The notes beneath the pieces are model-generated. The model was not told the DNA's origin and made no database searches. It was given only the letters and a program-made list of their open reading frames with translations. A DNA stretch of 64,000 nt from Xylocopilactobacillus apis. GTDB lineage: Bacteria; Bacillota; Bacilli; Lactobacillales; Lactobacillaceae. The DNA lies in assembly GCF_033095965.1 (NCBI RefSeq), contig NZ_AP026801.1, positions 1,960,001 to 2,024,000 on the forward strand, given 5' to 3'. The translations under genes were made by a program, and so were the position numbers. Below, one piece after another: positions 8,935-18,850 of this stretch (its first letter is position 1; every line of letters begins with the position of its first letter).

Positions 8935-9984
8935 CTATTGAGGAGCGGATGTTAATGTCCATTTCAAGCTTGCAGTATAAGTACCTAAGCCTTCAACAGG
9001 ACTGGTGAACAATGCACTTTCCTTTTTAGTAAAGTCCATAATCCAAGCTCCCAAACCATTTTTAGTACTTCCGGTCTGATTAAGTCCAGAAGTTGCAGAA
9101 TTTTGATTTGCATAGAAAATGGTAGTAGCAGCACCATAATTATATCCTGTCGAGTGCGGATCAGAAACGACCGGAGTAGTTCCTCTTGTATCAGCAGAAT
9201 AAGCAATTATTGGAGCAGTAGCAGTAGTACCTGCACCAACAGGAGCTACTACATCTGGTAACGCATTACTAACATCTTTTTTATAGGTAACCTGACTAGG
9301 AACTATTGCAATTGCAGCTCCTTTTAAGTGGCTTTCACCTCCTGTAGGAGAAGCAGAACCACTAATTGTCCCGTCACCAGCTCCATCTTTATCAAAAGAA
9401 CCAACTGATAATTGAACTTTCCAGCCATCTGTTCCCATTCGTTCATCATCAACAACTAATACTCGATTACTATTAGAAACATTATAACCATCAACAGTAT
9501 TTTTACCAGTAGTTGCAAGAGCAGGAGCACTCCCGTCAGCAGCTAAAGTTGCATAAGTAGCATTTCCAGCAATACCGCCACTGCTATATGCAGGACCCGT
9601 TGTTGTAGCGTCTACTGGGTACCAATGTGTATTAGTTGAACCAGCTCCTTTAGCTCCACCAGTAAATTTCCAAGATCCAAAGTCAAAATTAGGTACTCTT
9701 AAAAGTGAAAGAATAGCACTATTTGCATCTGTATGCCAAGAAATACCAGCTAAAGATGTTCCACTAGTTTGAGCAGAACTGCCATTAGCCCCAGTACCAA
9801 TAGAGCCATTAGCTCCTCCGCTACCCCATTTAACTGTAGGGTTGACTGCAGGATTAGTACTAGGAGCATTGGTATCACCACCAGCACCAGCAGCAAAAAC
9901 TGTAACAGGAGCTACCATTGTACCAGCAACACCAAGCATTGCTACACTAGCTAGCAAAGAGCTTTTATTAATTTTCATACTCAT
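8935..9984 (-). CDS. WxL-domain surface protein
   Basis: Secreted protein of 349 residues from the chosen ATG at 9984-9982. That start is preferred over in-frame upstream codons because GGGAGG lies about 10 bases before it and a typical signal peptide follows (MSMKINKSSLLASVAMLG to VTVFAAGAG). The first WxL motif is the variant WKV (GTDGWKVQLSVGSF); the C-terminal one is WTL (ASLKWTLTSAPQ). The middle is rich in Gly, Ser, Thr and Ala. It heads the WxL/DUF916 cluster and has its own terminator, so it may be made at a different level from the membrane partners downstream. Confidence 0.87.
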   Translation of the reverse strand: MSMKINKSSLLASVAMLGVAGTMVAPVTVFAAGAGGDTNAPSTNPAVNPTVKWGSGGANGSIGTGANGSSAQTSGTSLAGISWHTDANSAILSLLRVPNFDFGSWKFTGGAKGAGSTNTHWYPVDATTTGPAYSSGGIAGNATYATLAADGSAPALATTGKNTVDGYNVSNSNRVLVVDDERMGTDGWKVQLSVGSFDKDGAGDGTISGSASPTGGESHLKGAAIAIVPSQVTYKKDVSNALPDVVAPVGAGTTATAPIIAYSADTRGTTPVVSDPHSTGYNYGAATTIFYANQNSATSGLNQTGSTKNGLGAWIMDFTKKESALFTSPVEGLGTYTASLKWTLTSAPQ

Positions 9985-10097
9985 TAAATTTTTTCCTCCC
10001 AAAAGAAATATAAGTATCAACTTACAAACATTATTTTAACATGTCAACATAATTATCTTAATCAATTCAAAATAAAAACTTTGTTTTTTTTGGAAAA

Positions 10098-10583
10098 TTA
10101 AACTACATGACGTTCAAAAGGATCGTCGCTGATTCCTTCAGACAGAATTTGTTTACACCACTCTTTAGCTGAGAAAAGCGAATGATCGCGGTAATTTCCA
10201 CAGCTATATTTGTCAGTTCCCGGAACATCTTCCCACTCAATATCGTTAGCAATTGCCTCCAAAGAACTTTTAAGCGCTTTTGCAACTTCAGTGGTAGTTT
10301 GTTCACCCCATGTAATCAAATGAAATCCCGTTCGACAACCAAACGGCGAACAATCGATTACTCCTGCCATCCGGTCTCTTAGCAGTCCTGCCAGCAAATG
10401 TTCAATTGTATGTAATCCAGCAGTCGGAACCGCTGTTTCATTTGGCTGACATAGACGAAGATCAAAATTAGAAATCACGTCGCCTTTTGGTCCTTGTTCA
10501 CGAGTTATTAAGCGAACATAAGGGGCCTTAACCTTTGTGTGGTCTAAAGTAAAGCTTTCAACCTCGGTTTTAATTTTACTCAA
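10098..10583 (-). CDS. luxS: S-ribosylhomocysteine lyase
   Basis: Cleaves S-ribosylhomocysteine to homocysteine and DPD, the precursor of autoinducer-2, in the activated methyl cycle. The length of 161 residues is normal. The metal site HTIEH is at residues 58-62, the catalytic cysteine lies in FGCRTGF (near 83), and a further metal-ligand cysteine lies in YSCGNYRDH. No methyl-cycle neighbour (pfs, metE) is adjacent; it is a single gene between the WxL cluster and glmS. Confidence 0.97.
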   Translation of the reverse strand: MSKIKTEVESFTLDHTKVKAPYVRLITREQGPKGDVISNFDLRLCQPNETAVPTAGLHTIEHLLAGLLRDRMAGVIDCSPFGCRTGFHLITWGEQTTTEVAKALKSSLEAIANDIEWEDVPGTDKYSCGNYRDHSLFSAKEWCKQILSEGISDDPFERHVV

Positions 10584-10640
10584 AATTATTCCCCACTTTC
10601 TAAATTATGACTACTTGTATTGTGCCACAAAAATTAATAA

Positions 10641-10662
10641 AAAAACAGGTTTTCACCTGCTT
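10641..10662 (-). terminator. Intrinsic terminator of glmS
   Basis: On the minus strand GCAGGT-GAAA-ACCTGT is followed by seven T residues. Confidence 0.88.
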
Positions 10663-10664
10663 AA

Positions 10665-12473
10665 TTATTCCACTGTCACACTTTTAGCTAAATTACGAGG
10701 CTGATCAACATTATATCCCCGCTGAATTGTTGCATAGTAGGCAAGCAATTGAGCCGGGACAACGGTTAAGATTGGTGCGAGCACCTGATCGATTTTTGGC
10801 ATAATAATCTGATCTTTTGATTCTGCCAAATCTTCACTGACAATTCTTAAAGTATTAGCCCCCCGCGCTTCTACTTCTTTAATATTGCCGCGAGTTAACC
10901 CTGCTGTTACTTCATCTGTAATGATTGCTATCACAGGAGTACCTTCGATAATTAAAGAAATTGTACCGTGTTTTAACTCACCAGCTGCAAAACCTTCGGC
11001 TTGAATATATGATATTTCTTTTAATTTTAGGGCGGCCTCTAAACTTGCATTGTAATCCTGACCTCGTCCGATATAAAAAGCATTTGTTGTTTTTTCTAAA
11101 AAGTCTGATGCATACTTTTCGATCTCTTCTTTATTATCGACAATAGTCTGAATTGCGTTAGCTATTATGCCAAGCTGATGTCTAAGATCAATCTTGCTGT
11201 CATCAGTTTTTAATTTTTGTCCAAGCGCTTTTGCAAGAATTGACATTACTGTTACTTGAGCTGTATATGCTTTTGTCGAAGCAACCGCAATTTCAGGTCC
11301 TGCATGCAAGAGAACCGTGAAATCAGCCTCTCTTGAAAGCGTCGAACGGTCAACATTTGTAATTGTCAAAATTGGATAGCCCATTTTTTTCATTTTGACC
11401 AGCACTTGACGGCTGTCAGCAGTTTCACCGCTTTGAGAAAGAAAAACAAAGAAAGGATGTTTGGTTAAAATTGGTAAATGATAGCCAAATTCACTTGCTA
11501 GTTCAACTGCCACTGGAACTTTAGCAATTTTTTCAACAATAGTTTTAGCAGCGAGTCCTGCATGATAGCTGGTCCCTGCAGCAACAATATAAATTTGATC
11601 CGCCTGCGCCATTTGTTCGATTAAGCGTGGATCAAATTTAAATTGATCTCTTTCTCCCATATATTGGTCAACCAAGCGTCTTAAAACTGCCGGCTGCTCA
11701 TCAATTTCTTTTAGCATAAAGAAAGGATAAGTACCTTTTCCTGTCTCGTTTTCATCTAATTCAACATGATAAGGATTTCTTTCAACAGCCTGATATTCAC
11801 GGTTAAAAATTTCAACTTGATCTTTAGTCACAATCGCCGTTTCACCGTCATGAAGTTCATCAAATTCATGAGTGAGCGACAACATTGCTAGGCTGTCAGA
11901 ACAAACAACATTAAAGCCTTGGCCTAAACCAATTAATAAAGGACTTTTATTTTTTGCTACATAAAGTCGTTCAGGATCATTTCGGTCAACCATCAAAAAG
12001 GCAAAAGATCCTACCACAAGATCAACCATTTGACGAAAAGCATCTAAGACACTTTTACCAGAATTCACAAAATACTCTATTAATTGGACTGCTACTTCGG
12101 TATCAGTCTCGCTTTTAAAAGTAACATCTGACAAGTATTTTGAATTTAATTCCTCATAATTTTCTAATACTCCATTATGAACCAGATAAAATCGGCCATT
12201 AGCAGAAACTTGCGGATGAGCATTATTGTTGCTCGGAATACCATGGGTTGCCCATCTAGTGTGTCCAATTCCGACAGTTCCTTTTACATCCGGCCCAACA
12301 GCTGCTCGCAATTCGGCAATTTTTCCTTTTTCTTTAACTAAATGTCCATCACCTGACTTTGAGTCTACATAAATTCCCGCTGAATCATATCCTCGATATT
12401 CTAATTTTTCTAAACCATTCAACAGAACTTCTGTTGTATCGTCGCGTCCAATCACGCCAACAATTCCACACAT
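10665..12473 (-). CDS. glmS: Glutamine-fructose-6-phosphate aminotransferase (isomerizing)
   Basis: Makes glucosamine-6-phosphate from fructose-6-phosphate and glutamine, the entry step to UDP-GlcNAc and peptidoglycan. Full length, 602 residues. The N-terminal nucleophile Cys2 is in MCGIVGVIG; the glutaminase domain covers about 1-240 (GHTRWATHG is visible). Two SIS domains follow (GTSYHAGLAAK; SQSGETADS; GRGQDYNASLEAALKLKE), ending with the conserved DQPRNLAKSVTVE. No glmS ribozyme core was seen in the leader, so regulation by that route is not supported. Confidence 0.98.
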   Translation of the reverse strand: MCGIVGVIGRDDTTEVLLNGLEKLEYRGYDSAGIYVDSKSGDGHLVKEKGKIAELRAAVGPDVKGTVGIGHTRWATHGIPSNNNAHPQVSANGRFYLVHNGVLENYEELNSKYLSDVTFKSETDTEVAVQLIEYFVNSGKSVLDAFRQMVDLVVGSFAFLMVDRNDPERLYVAKNKSPLLIGLGQGFNVVCSDSLAMLSLTHEFDELHDGETAIVTKDQVEIFNREYQAVERNPYHVELDENETGKGTYPFFMLKEIDEQPAVLRRLVDQYMGERDQFKFDPRLIEQMAQADQIYIVAAGTSYHAGLAAKTIVEKIAKVPVAVELASEFGYHLPILTKHPFFVFLSQSGETADSRQVLVKMKKMGYPILTITNVDRSTLSREADFTVLLHAGPEIAVASTKAYTAQVTVMSILAKALGQKLKTDDSKIDLRHQLGIIANAIQTIVDNKEEIEKYASDFLEKTTNAFYIGRGQDYNASLEAALKLKEISYIQAEGFAAGELKHGTISLIIEGTPVIAIITDEVTAGLTRGNIKEVEARGANTLRIVSEDLAESKDQIIMPKIDQVLAPILTVVPAQLLAYYATIQRGYNVDQPRNLAKSVTVE

Positions 12474-12621
12474 GCTATTAACCTTCTTTTTAAAATTGGT
12501 ATATATCTATTTTTAAAGTTCATCGGTCGCGCAAACCTCGAATATTATGCCATTTATAAAAATAACTGTCAAATTTATTGCAAATTGGTCTAGTCAGATA
12601 TTACACGATTTAAAATTTTCT

Positions 12622-12653
12622 GAAAAAAAAATCATCCTTTTTAAAAGGATGAT
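12622..12653 (-). terminator. Intrinsic terminator of clpP
   Basis: ATCATCCTTTT pairs with AAAAGGATGAT, with a long T run on the minus strand. Confidence 0.87.
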
Positions 12654-12662
12654 CACAGATAT

Positions 12663-13256
12663 TTATTTTTTAGCAGTCGGTGTATTAGTCATAATATCAT
12701 CGATCAAGCCATAATCTTTAGCTTCTTGCGCTGTCATATAATTATCTCGCTCAGTATCAGTTTGAATTTTCTTCAACGTCTGACCACTAGCTTTAGCTAA
12801 AATCTGATTTAGCTTCTTGCGAGTTTCCAACATATGATTGGCTTGGATTTCAACATCAGTTTGCTGGCCTTGAGCACCACCCAATGGTTGATGAATCAAG
12901 ACTTCCGCATTTGGCAAAGCAAAACGTTTACCCTTGGTTCCGCTAGTCAAAAGAACGCTTGCCATTGAAGCAGCCATTCCCATTGCAATTGTCTGAACAT
13001 CAGATTTAATGAAGTTCATAGTATCTAAAATTGCAAGCCCTGAAGTGATAACTCCACCAGGAGAATTAATATAAAGATAAATATCCTTACTAGAATCCTG
13101 CGCATCAAGAAATAACAATTGCGCAATAATTGAATTGGCCATGTTGTCTTCAACTTCGCCAGAAAGCATAATAATTCGGTCTTTTAAAAGACGTGAATAA
13201 ATGTCATAGGCTCTTTCGCCCCGTGATGTATTCTCAATAACTGTAGGTACTAACAT
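12663..13256 (-). CDS. clpP: ATP-dependent Clp protease proteolytic subunit
   Basis: Serine peptidase forming the 14-subunit barrel that degrades proteins fed by ClpX/ClpC/ClpE. The length of 197 residues is typical. The catalytic serine is in [11 protein letters not shown] near residue 98, the histidine in LIHQPLGG near 123, and the aspartate in the [11 protein letters not shown] segment. It is a single gene with its own promoter carrying a CtsR-type operator and its own terminator. Confidence 0.98.
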   Translation of the reverse strand: MLVPTVIENTSRGERAYDIYSRLLKDRIIMLSGEVEDNMANSIIAQLLFLDAQDSSKDIYLYINSPGGVITSGLAILDTMNFIKSDVQTIAMGMAASMASVLLTSGTKGKRFALPNAEVLIHQPLGGAQGQQTDVEIQANHMLETRKKLNQILAKASGQTLKKIQTDTERDNYMTAQEAKDYGLIDDIMTNTPTAKK

Positions 13257-13291
13257 TTATTACTCCATTCTTGTTTTTATTCAACGTATGA

Positions 13292-13321
13292 ATAATACTA
13301 TAAAAGTCAATAAAGGTCAAA
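13292..13321 (-). promoter_or_regulatory. clpP promoter with CtsR operator over the -35
   Basis: On the minus strand TTGACC (13320-13315), a 17-base spacer and TATTAT (13297-13292) form a strong SigA promoter. On the plus strand AGTCAAT-AAA-GGTCAAA (13305-13321) matches the CtsR tandem heptad (A/G)GTCAAA-N3-(A/G)GTCAAA with one mismatch. Repressor binding would cover the -35, giving heat-shock control of clpP. Confidence 0.87.
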
Positions 13322-13486
13322 GAAAAGATTTACTTACCAAAAGACATCTAATATTGTTAGCCGCTTAAGTACATTTTATTTTTCGTTTTTTACATCATCA
13401 ACTTCAATATACATTAAAATATTCCCTGTCCATAAAATTAATACTCATTTAGTTCGTATATTATTTCATTTTTTTGCATAAAATGG

Positions 13487-13514
13487 TTGTGATCAGTTAA
13501 AACGTTGTTATAAT
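13487..13514 (+). promoter_or_regulatory. Probable promoter of the hydroxyacid dehydrogenase gene
   Basis: TTGTGA (13487-13492), a 16-base spacer and a perfect TATAAT (13509-13514) precede AAAGGAG and the ATG. The remaining sequence between clpP and this gene is AT-rich with no other feature seen. Confidence 0.65.
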
Positions 13515-13544
13515 AGTAACAATACATTTTAAAGGAGAAAATAA

Positions 13545-14465
13545 ATGGCAAGAACAGTTGGAGTTATGGGAATGGGTAATGTAGGATCGACCGTTGCACA
13601 CATCATTGTAGCGCAAGGGCTCGCTGATACACTGATTTTATATGACCGAAATCAAGACAAAGTTAAGGCTGATACTTTAGACTTTCAAGATGCTGCAAGT
13701 CTGTTATCCACTCATACTACCATTATTAACGGACAAATTTCTGATATGAAAGATTGTGACATTATCGTGTCAGCAATTGGACGAATCGATTTGATTGTAC
13801 CTGGAAGTGTTGACCGCTTTGCTGAATTGAAAACTAACGCCCCTTCAGTTGCAGAGCTTTCTAAAGATTTAAAAAATTCTGGCTTTAAAGGGATTTTGCT
13901 AGTTATTACTAACCCTAATGATGTTATTACTGGTTTGTATCAAAAACATACTGGTTTTCCAACTCATAAAGTTCTTGGTACTGGCACTTACCTTGATACT
14001 TCTCGTCTTAAACGCCATGTTGGTGAAGCCTTAAATATCGATCCCCGCTCAGTCAGCGGCTATGTTCTCGGAGAACATGGAGATTCCCAATTTGCTGCGT
14101 GGTCAACGGTTCGAGTGGAAGGGAGACCATTTACTGAAATTGCAAAAGAAAAAGGGATTGATCTTGATCAACTCGAAAAAGATACCCGTTTTGGCGGCGG
14201 CGAGGTTCACGTTGGTAAAGGCTACACAAATTATGCCGTTGCAACTGCTGCAACAAGTCTGATTCAAATTATGTTCTCCGATGCCAAAACTGAAGCCATT
14301 TGTTCTCATTACAATGAAGATTTTGCGGGATACATTTCAAGTCCTGCAATTCTTGGCAAAAACGGTGTTGAAAAAGTTCTTGAATTACCATTAACAGATC
14401 CAGAAAATGAGAACTTGAAGAAATCAGCTCAAACCATTAAAGAAAAAAGCGAACAATTTGGTTAA
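13545..14465 (+). CDS. L-2-hydroxyisocaproate dehydrogenase-type member of the L-LDH/MDH family
   Basis: NAD-dependent reduction of 2-oxoacids to L-2-hydroxyacids. Length 306. The Rossmann motif is GMGNVGSTVAH (10-20); the proton-relay histidine is in GEHGDSQFAAWSTVR. The wording GTGTYLDTSRLKR, DPRSVSGYVLGEHG and GKGYTNYAVAT follows L-HicDH of heterofermentative lactobacilli more closely than ordinary LDH. The specificity loop GRIDLIVPGSVDRFAEL lacks the LDH QKPGETR signature. I therefore expect branched-chain 2-oxoacids rather than pyruvate as preferred substrate; that is inference. AAAGGAG lies 7 bases before the ATG, and the gene is monocistronic. Confidence 0.88.
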   Translation: MARTVGVMGMGNVGSTVAHIIVAQGLADTLILYDRNQDKVKADTLDFQDAASLLSTHTTIINGQISDMKDCDIIVSAIGRIDLIVPGSVDRFAELKTNAPSVAELSKDLKNSGFKGILLVITNPNDVITGLYQKHTGFPTHKVLGTGTYLDTSRLKRHVGEALNIDPRSVSGYVLGEHGDSQFAAWSTVRVEGRPFTEIAKEKGIDLDQLEKDTRFGGGEVHVGKGYTNYAVATAATSLIQIMFSDAKTEAICSHYNEDFAGYISSPAILGKNGVEKVLELPLTDPENENLKKSAQTIKEKSEQFG

Positions 14466-14482
14466 TAACTAAATAATTAATG

Positions 14483-14522
14483 AAAAAAACTTGATGAGTT
14501 ATCTAATTCATCAAGTTTTTAT
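14483..14522 (+). terminator. Intrinsic terminator after the dehydrogenase
   Basis: AAAACTTGATGA pairs with TCATCAAGTTTTT around an AT-rich loop, followed by a T run; it may work in both directions for the converging gene. Confidence 0.85.
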
Positions 14523-14535
14523 CTTATGTGAATAA

Positions 14536-15474
14536 TTATTTCAATTTTTCAATCTCTGAAACGCTCAACTGAGTTGCTTTACTAATAACATTAATAGCTA
14601 TTCCTTCATTAAGCAGTTTTCGAGCAGTTTCAATTTTAGCTTGTGTTGATCCTTGTTCAATTCCTTGTTCAATTCCTTGTTTAATTCCTCGTTTAATCCC
14701 TTGTTCGATTCCCTGTTTTAAGCCTTTTTCTTTTGCCTGTTGAAGTTCATAGTCCATTCTAACTTGATATTCAATTTTTGCTCTTTCAATTGCATCCATA
14801 ATTTCTTGTTCCTCCTTAGATAAATTCTCGTAACTAACTACTTCGCATGCCTCCTTAATTTCTTTTGGGGCATCGAGATCAACTTTTCCCGTTAAGAAAA
14901 ATTTAATCCAACATTCACAATGATATCTTCTTACTGGATCTTTAATATTAGTGATCATCTTTTGAAATTCGACAAATACCATTATGCCAAACCCGTATGC
15001 ATCATGGTCCGCATCATACGGTGGACGATAACAGTGAAATACATCATCGTCTTCAAAAAGGTTAAAATTTAAAAAGTTTAATCCATATGTCTGACCTAAA
15101 GAACTATATGGTCGGTCAGGAGATATCATTTGCGATCTGTAAAAATAACCTTTCTGAAAAGCACTTGCTAAATAGAACGACGCCCTTTTGAAAAAATCGG
15201 CATCTCTTCTTACCTGCATTTCAATTGTTAATCTAATTTTATCATGAATAATAACTCGGAGATCTGCTTCCGTCAACATCAGTAAAGTCCCTTCATCTCT
15301 GGCTTTCTGATATGTTTCAATATTATATAAATCTGTACTAACTAAATCCTTTGCGGTGCAAGGAATATCTAAAAAATCACGAATTAATGCTGCTAATATA
15401 TGATAATACTTAGGATTAGCAAATAATTTTTTGAGCATTAAATCGGACATTGGTGATACACGTTTCTTTTTCAA
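14536..15474 (-). CDS. Rpn-family (PD-(D/E)XK nuclease / transposase-like) protein
   Basis: 312-residue protein of the Rpn/YhgA group (COG5464), whose characterised members are DNA nucleases that promote recombination. The N-terminus MSDLMLKKLFANPKYYHILA matches the group. The nuclease core is visible as GTLLMLTEADLRV (Asp) followed by RLTIEMQVR (ExQ) and FFKRASFYLASAFQKGY. The C-terminus carries six tandem four-residue units (K/E)QGI encoded by a 12-bp DNA repeat, then a short helical end. The start is TTG at 15474 with GAGG at good spacing; an ATG nearby is out of frame. Such genes often behave as mobile or accessory elements, and the adjacent broken hydrolase fits a variable spot. Confidence 0.8.
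   Translation of the reverse strand: MKKKRVSPMSDLMLKKLFANPKYYHILAALIRDFLDIPCTAKDLVSTDLYNIETYQKARDEGTLLMLTEADLRVIIHDKIRLTIEMQVRRDADFFKRASFYLASAFQKGYFYRSQMISPDRPYSSLGQTYGLNFLNFNLFEDDDVFHCYRPPYDADHDAYGFGIMVFVEFQKMITNIKDPVRRYHCECWIKFFLTGKVDLDAPKEIKEACEVVSYENLSKEEQEIMDAIERAKIEYQVRMDYELQQAKEKGLKQGIEQGIKRGIKQGIEQGIEQGSTQAKIETARKLLNEGIAINVISKATQLSVSEIEKLK
14651..14722. repeat. 12-bp tandem repeat, six copies, inside the Rpn gene
   Basis: Six consecutive 12-base units close to CCTTGTTCAATT, exactly 72 bases. Each encodes four residues of the type KQGI or EQGI on the minus strand, so gain or loss of units keeps the frame. Confidence 0.85.
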
Positions 15475-15587
15475 GCATGCGTCCTCTTTCTTTTTTTAGA
15501 AGAATTAAATCTCCTACATAGTTAATTACGCAAAAACTTTATTTGAAGGACACTTAAACTTAGATTTTTTATAAATCGAGGAAATAA

Positions 15588-16326
15588 ATGTTTAGAAAAA
15601 ATATTAATACTCCAATAGGAACATACAATTTAGCAATTCAAAACGGAGAACCATTGATTGTCTTTTTAAATTCTTTCGGCGACTTTGATACAGCTCAATC
15701 TTTTCAATTATTAATTAATGAACTGCCTGAAAATCTTGGAATTTTGGCATCTGACTATTTAAACACTGGATTTAGTTCAACTTCATTAAAAGATTACACA
15801 GTTCAAGATGAGGCCAATGAGTTATCTCAAATTATTAACTCACTGCATGCTCAAAAAACCATAATCATCGCTCATAGCATTGGTGGTGTTTATTGATATT
15901 TTGCCGCATATTTAGAATCTCAAAGGATTTCTTGCAATTGAGCCAACTACTAAAGAAATAATTCTTAACCCTCCTCAAACAAAATCTTACAAGCAAGCTA
16001 TAAAATCTCAATCTGGAACAGATTTTATCGAAAATAAAATCAAAACTTTATTTCCCGAACCATTAGCATCGGAATTTTTACAAACGACTATTAATAATTC
16101 CAAACGATTTGGCGAAAGGGAAAGGCTACAACTTCAAAAAGCTATAGATAATATTTTGTGGGAACAACAAAAAACAATAGATGAAAAAAATCCAACTATA
16201 ATCGTTACAGAAGCATATCGCTTAGCAGAATATGAGCGCTCGGAATTTATTTCACCAAACAAAAAGTCCAAGGTTATTAGCCTTGGAACATTTCATTATC
16301 TTCAATGGGAAGAACCTAAAAAATAG
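15588..16326 (+). pseudogene. Broken alpha/beta-hydrolase gene
   Basis: The first 102 codons read as an alpha/beta hydrolase up to the nucleophile elbow (AHSIGGVY near residue 96-102). An in-frame TGA at 15894-15896 interrupts it. Translation resumes for about nine codons (YFAAYLESQ) and then shifts to another frame near 15922, from which KGFLAIEPTT and a further 130 codons run open to TAG at 16324-16326, with a late histidine (GTFHYLQWEEP) in the position expected for the catalytic His. At least two lesions are therefore present, a nonsense and a frameshift. The parts together equal one normal-length hydrolase of about 246 residues. Confidence 0.85.
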
Positions 16327-16361
16327 CTCAATTAATTATTGAATTGAATAACTGACCCTTC

Positions 16362-16397
16362 AAAAAAAGACTGAAAAGAAAATCTTTTCAGCCCTTT
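16362..16397 (-). terminator. Intrinsic terminator of groESL
   Basis: GGCTGAAAAGAT pairs with ATCTTTTCAGTC on the minus strand, followed by seven T; the plus strand also has a T run after the stem. Confidence 0.85.
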
Positions 16398-16414
16398 TTA
16401 TCTTAACTATTAAA

Positions 16415-18040
<1,626 letters not shown>

Positions 18041-18073
18041 CTATTCTTTAACCTCTTATTTCTATTATATTAA

Positions 18074-18361
18074 TTAGTCTTCAACTGCTAATAAATCGCC
18101 AGCCCGGATTACTAAATATTCATCACCATCGTATTTAATGGAAGTTCCAGAATACTTATCATACCAGACAACATTACCAACTTTAACGTCAATCGGCATT
18201 CTCTTGCCATTGTAATCAACGGCTCCAGCACCGACTGCGATCACTTCACCAGAAGTAGGTTTCTCTTTAGCATTGCTCGCTAGAACAATTCCCCCTACTT
18301 TTTCTTCTTCTTTTCTTACTTTTACTAAAACACGATCACCTAATGGTTTAAGCAAGTTCAT
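18074..18361 (-). CDS. groES: Co-chaperonin GroES (Hsp10)
   Basis: 95-residue partner of GroEL, first gene of the groESL operon. It begins MNLLKPLGDRVLVK, contains the mobile loop GGIVLASNAKEKPTSG, and includes VWYDKYSGTSIKYDGDEYLVI. Length and sequence are normal. AGGT before the ATG serves as Shine-Dalgarno, and the CIRCE operator lies 19 bases upstream of the start codon. Confidence 0.99.
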   Translation of the reverse strand: MNLLKPLGDRVLVKVRKEEEKVGGIVLASNAKEKPTSGEVIAVGAGAVDYNGKRMPIDVKVGNVVWYDKYSGTSIKYDGDEYLVIRAGDLLAVED

Positions 18362-18379
18362 TTACCTCCAGTTTTATTT

Positions 18380-18406
18380 TTAGCACTATTTATTGATAAG
18401 TGCTAA
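18380..18406 (-). promoter_or_regulatory. CIRCE operator (HrcA site) of groESL
   Basis: TTAGCACTA-N9-AAGTGCTAA. The CIRCE consensus is TTAGCACTC-N9-GAGTGCTAA; each arm differs at only its innermost base. A tentative promoter upstream on the minus strand is TTGCAA (18446-18441), 17 bases, TAATAT. Confidence 0.95.
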
Positions 18407-18492
18407 CTTCAGAATATATATTAATCTTTTATGACAATTGTTGCAAGTATTTAAAGAAAAATTTTAGATTTTATCGTTTTTACATAGATGAA

Positions 18493-18522
18493 TTGTTTTA
18501 ATTTATAGGTTCTTGCTATAAA
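18493..18522 (+). promoter_or_regulatory. Probable promoter of the GNAT-rpiA unit
   Basis: TTGTTT (18493-18498), 18 bases, TATAAA (18517-18522). The match is moderate. Confidence 0.4.
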
Positions 18523-18550
18523 ATGAAGCAAGCTAGAAAGGACATAAATA

Positions 18551-18847
18551 ATGGAAATTCAAAGTGAACCGGGACGTTTTTTTATTGATGATCCCGCAGG
18601 CAAAATGCTCGCAGAAATAAAATATATCAGCACTCAAAATGGAAAAGTGCTGGATATTGTTCGGACATTTGTTGACGAATCATTACGTGGTCAAGGAGTT
18701 GCCAGTGTTTTGCTTGAGCGTGTGGTCAAGTTGGCACGCGACACTAATGCAAAAATTATTCCAACCTGTAACTTTGCCAAGCTAGCCTTTGAGTCTAGTT
18801 CCGAATACCGCAAGCTTCAGTACGAACAACCTAAAGGTGAGGTCTAA
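18551..18847 (+). CDS. Small GNAT-family N-acetyltransferase (COG2388 type)
   Basis: 98-residue minimal GNAT fold. Substrate unknown. The acetyl-CoA-binding loop is visible as LRGQGVASVLLERVVKLAR (R/Q-x-x-G-x-G/A), with a preceding VRTFVDESLRG strand and a late NFAKLAFE segment typical of the COG2388 subfamily. The gene ends three bases before rpiA, whose Shine-Dalgarno lies inside its last codons, so the two are co-transcribed and probably coupled. Confidence 0.85.
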   Translation: MEIQSEPGRFFIDDPAGKMLAEIKYISTQNGKVLDIVRTFVDESLRGQGVASVLLERVVKLARDTNAKIIPTCNFAKLAFESSSEYRKLQYEQPKGEV

Positions 18848-18850
18848 TTT

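Noticed and set aside
9769-9954. Plus-strand open frame opposite the WxL gene
   Set aside because: Shadow of the Gly/Ser/Ala codon pattern, with no Shine-Dalgarno or recognisable product.
12474-12610. glmS ribozyme in the leader of glmS
   Set aside because: I could not find the conserved ribozyme core; the leader is short and AT-rich.
14651-14722. CRISPR-like short repeats
   Set aside because: There are no spacers; the units are head-to-tail and coding.
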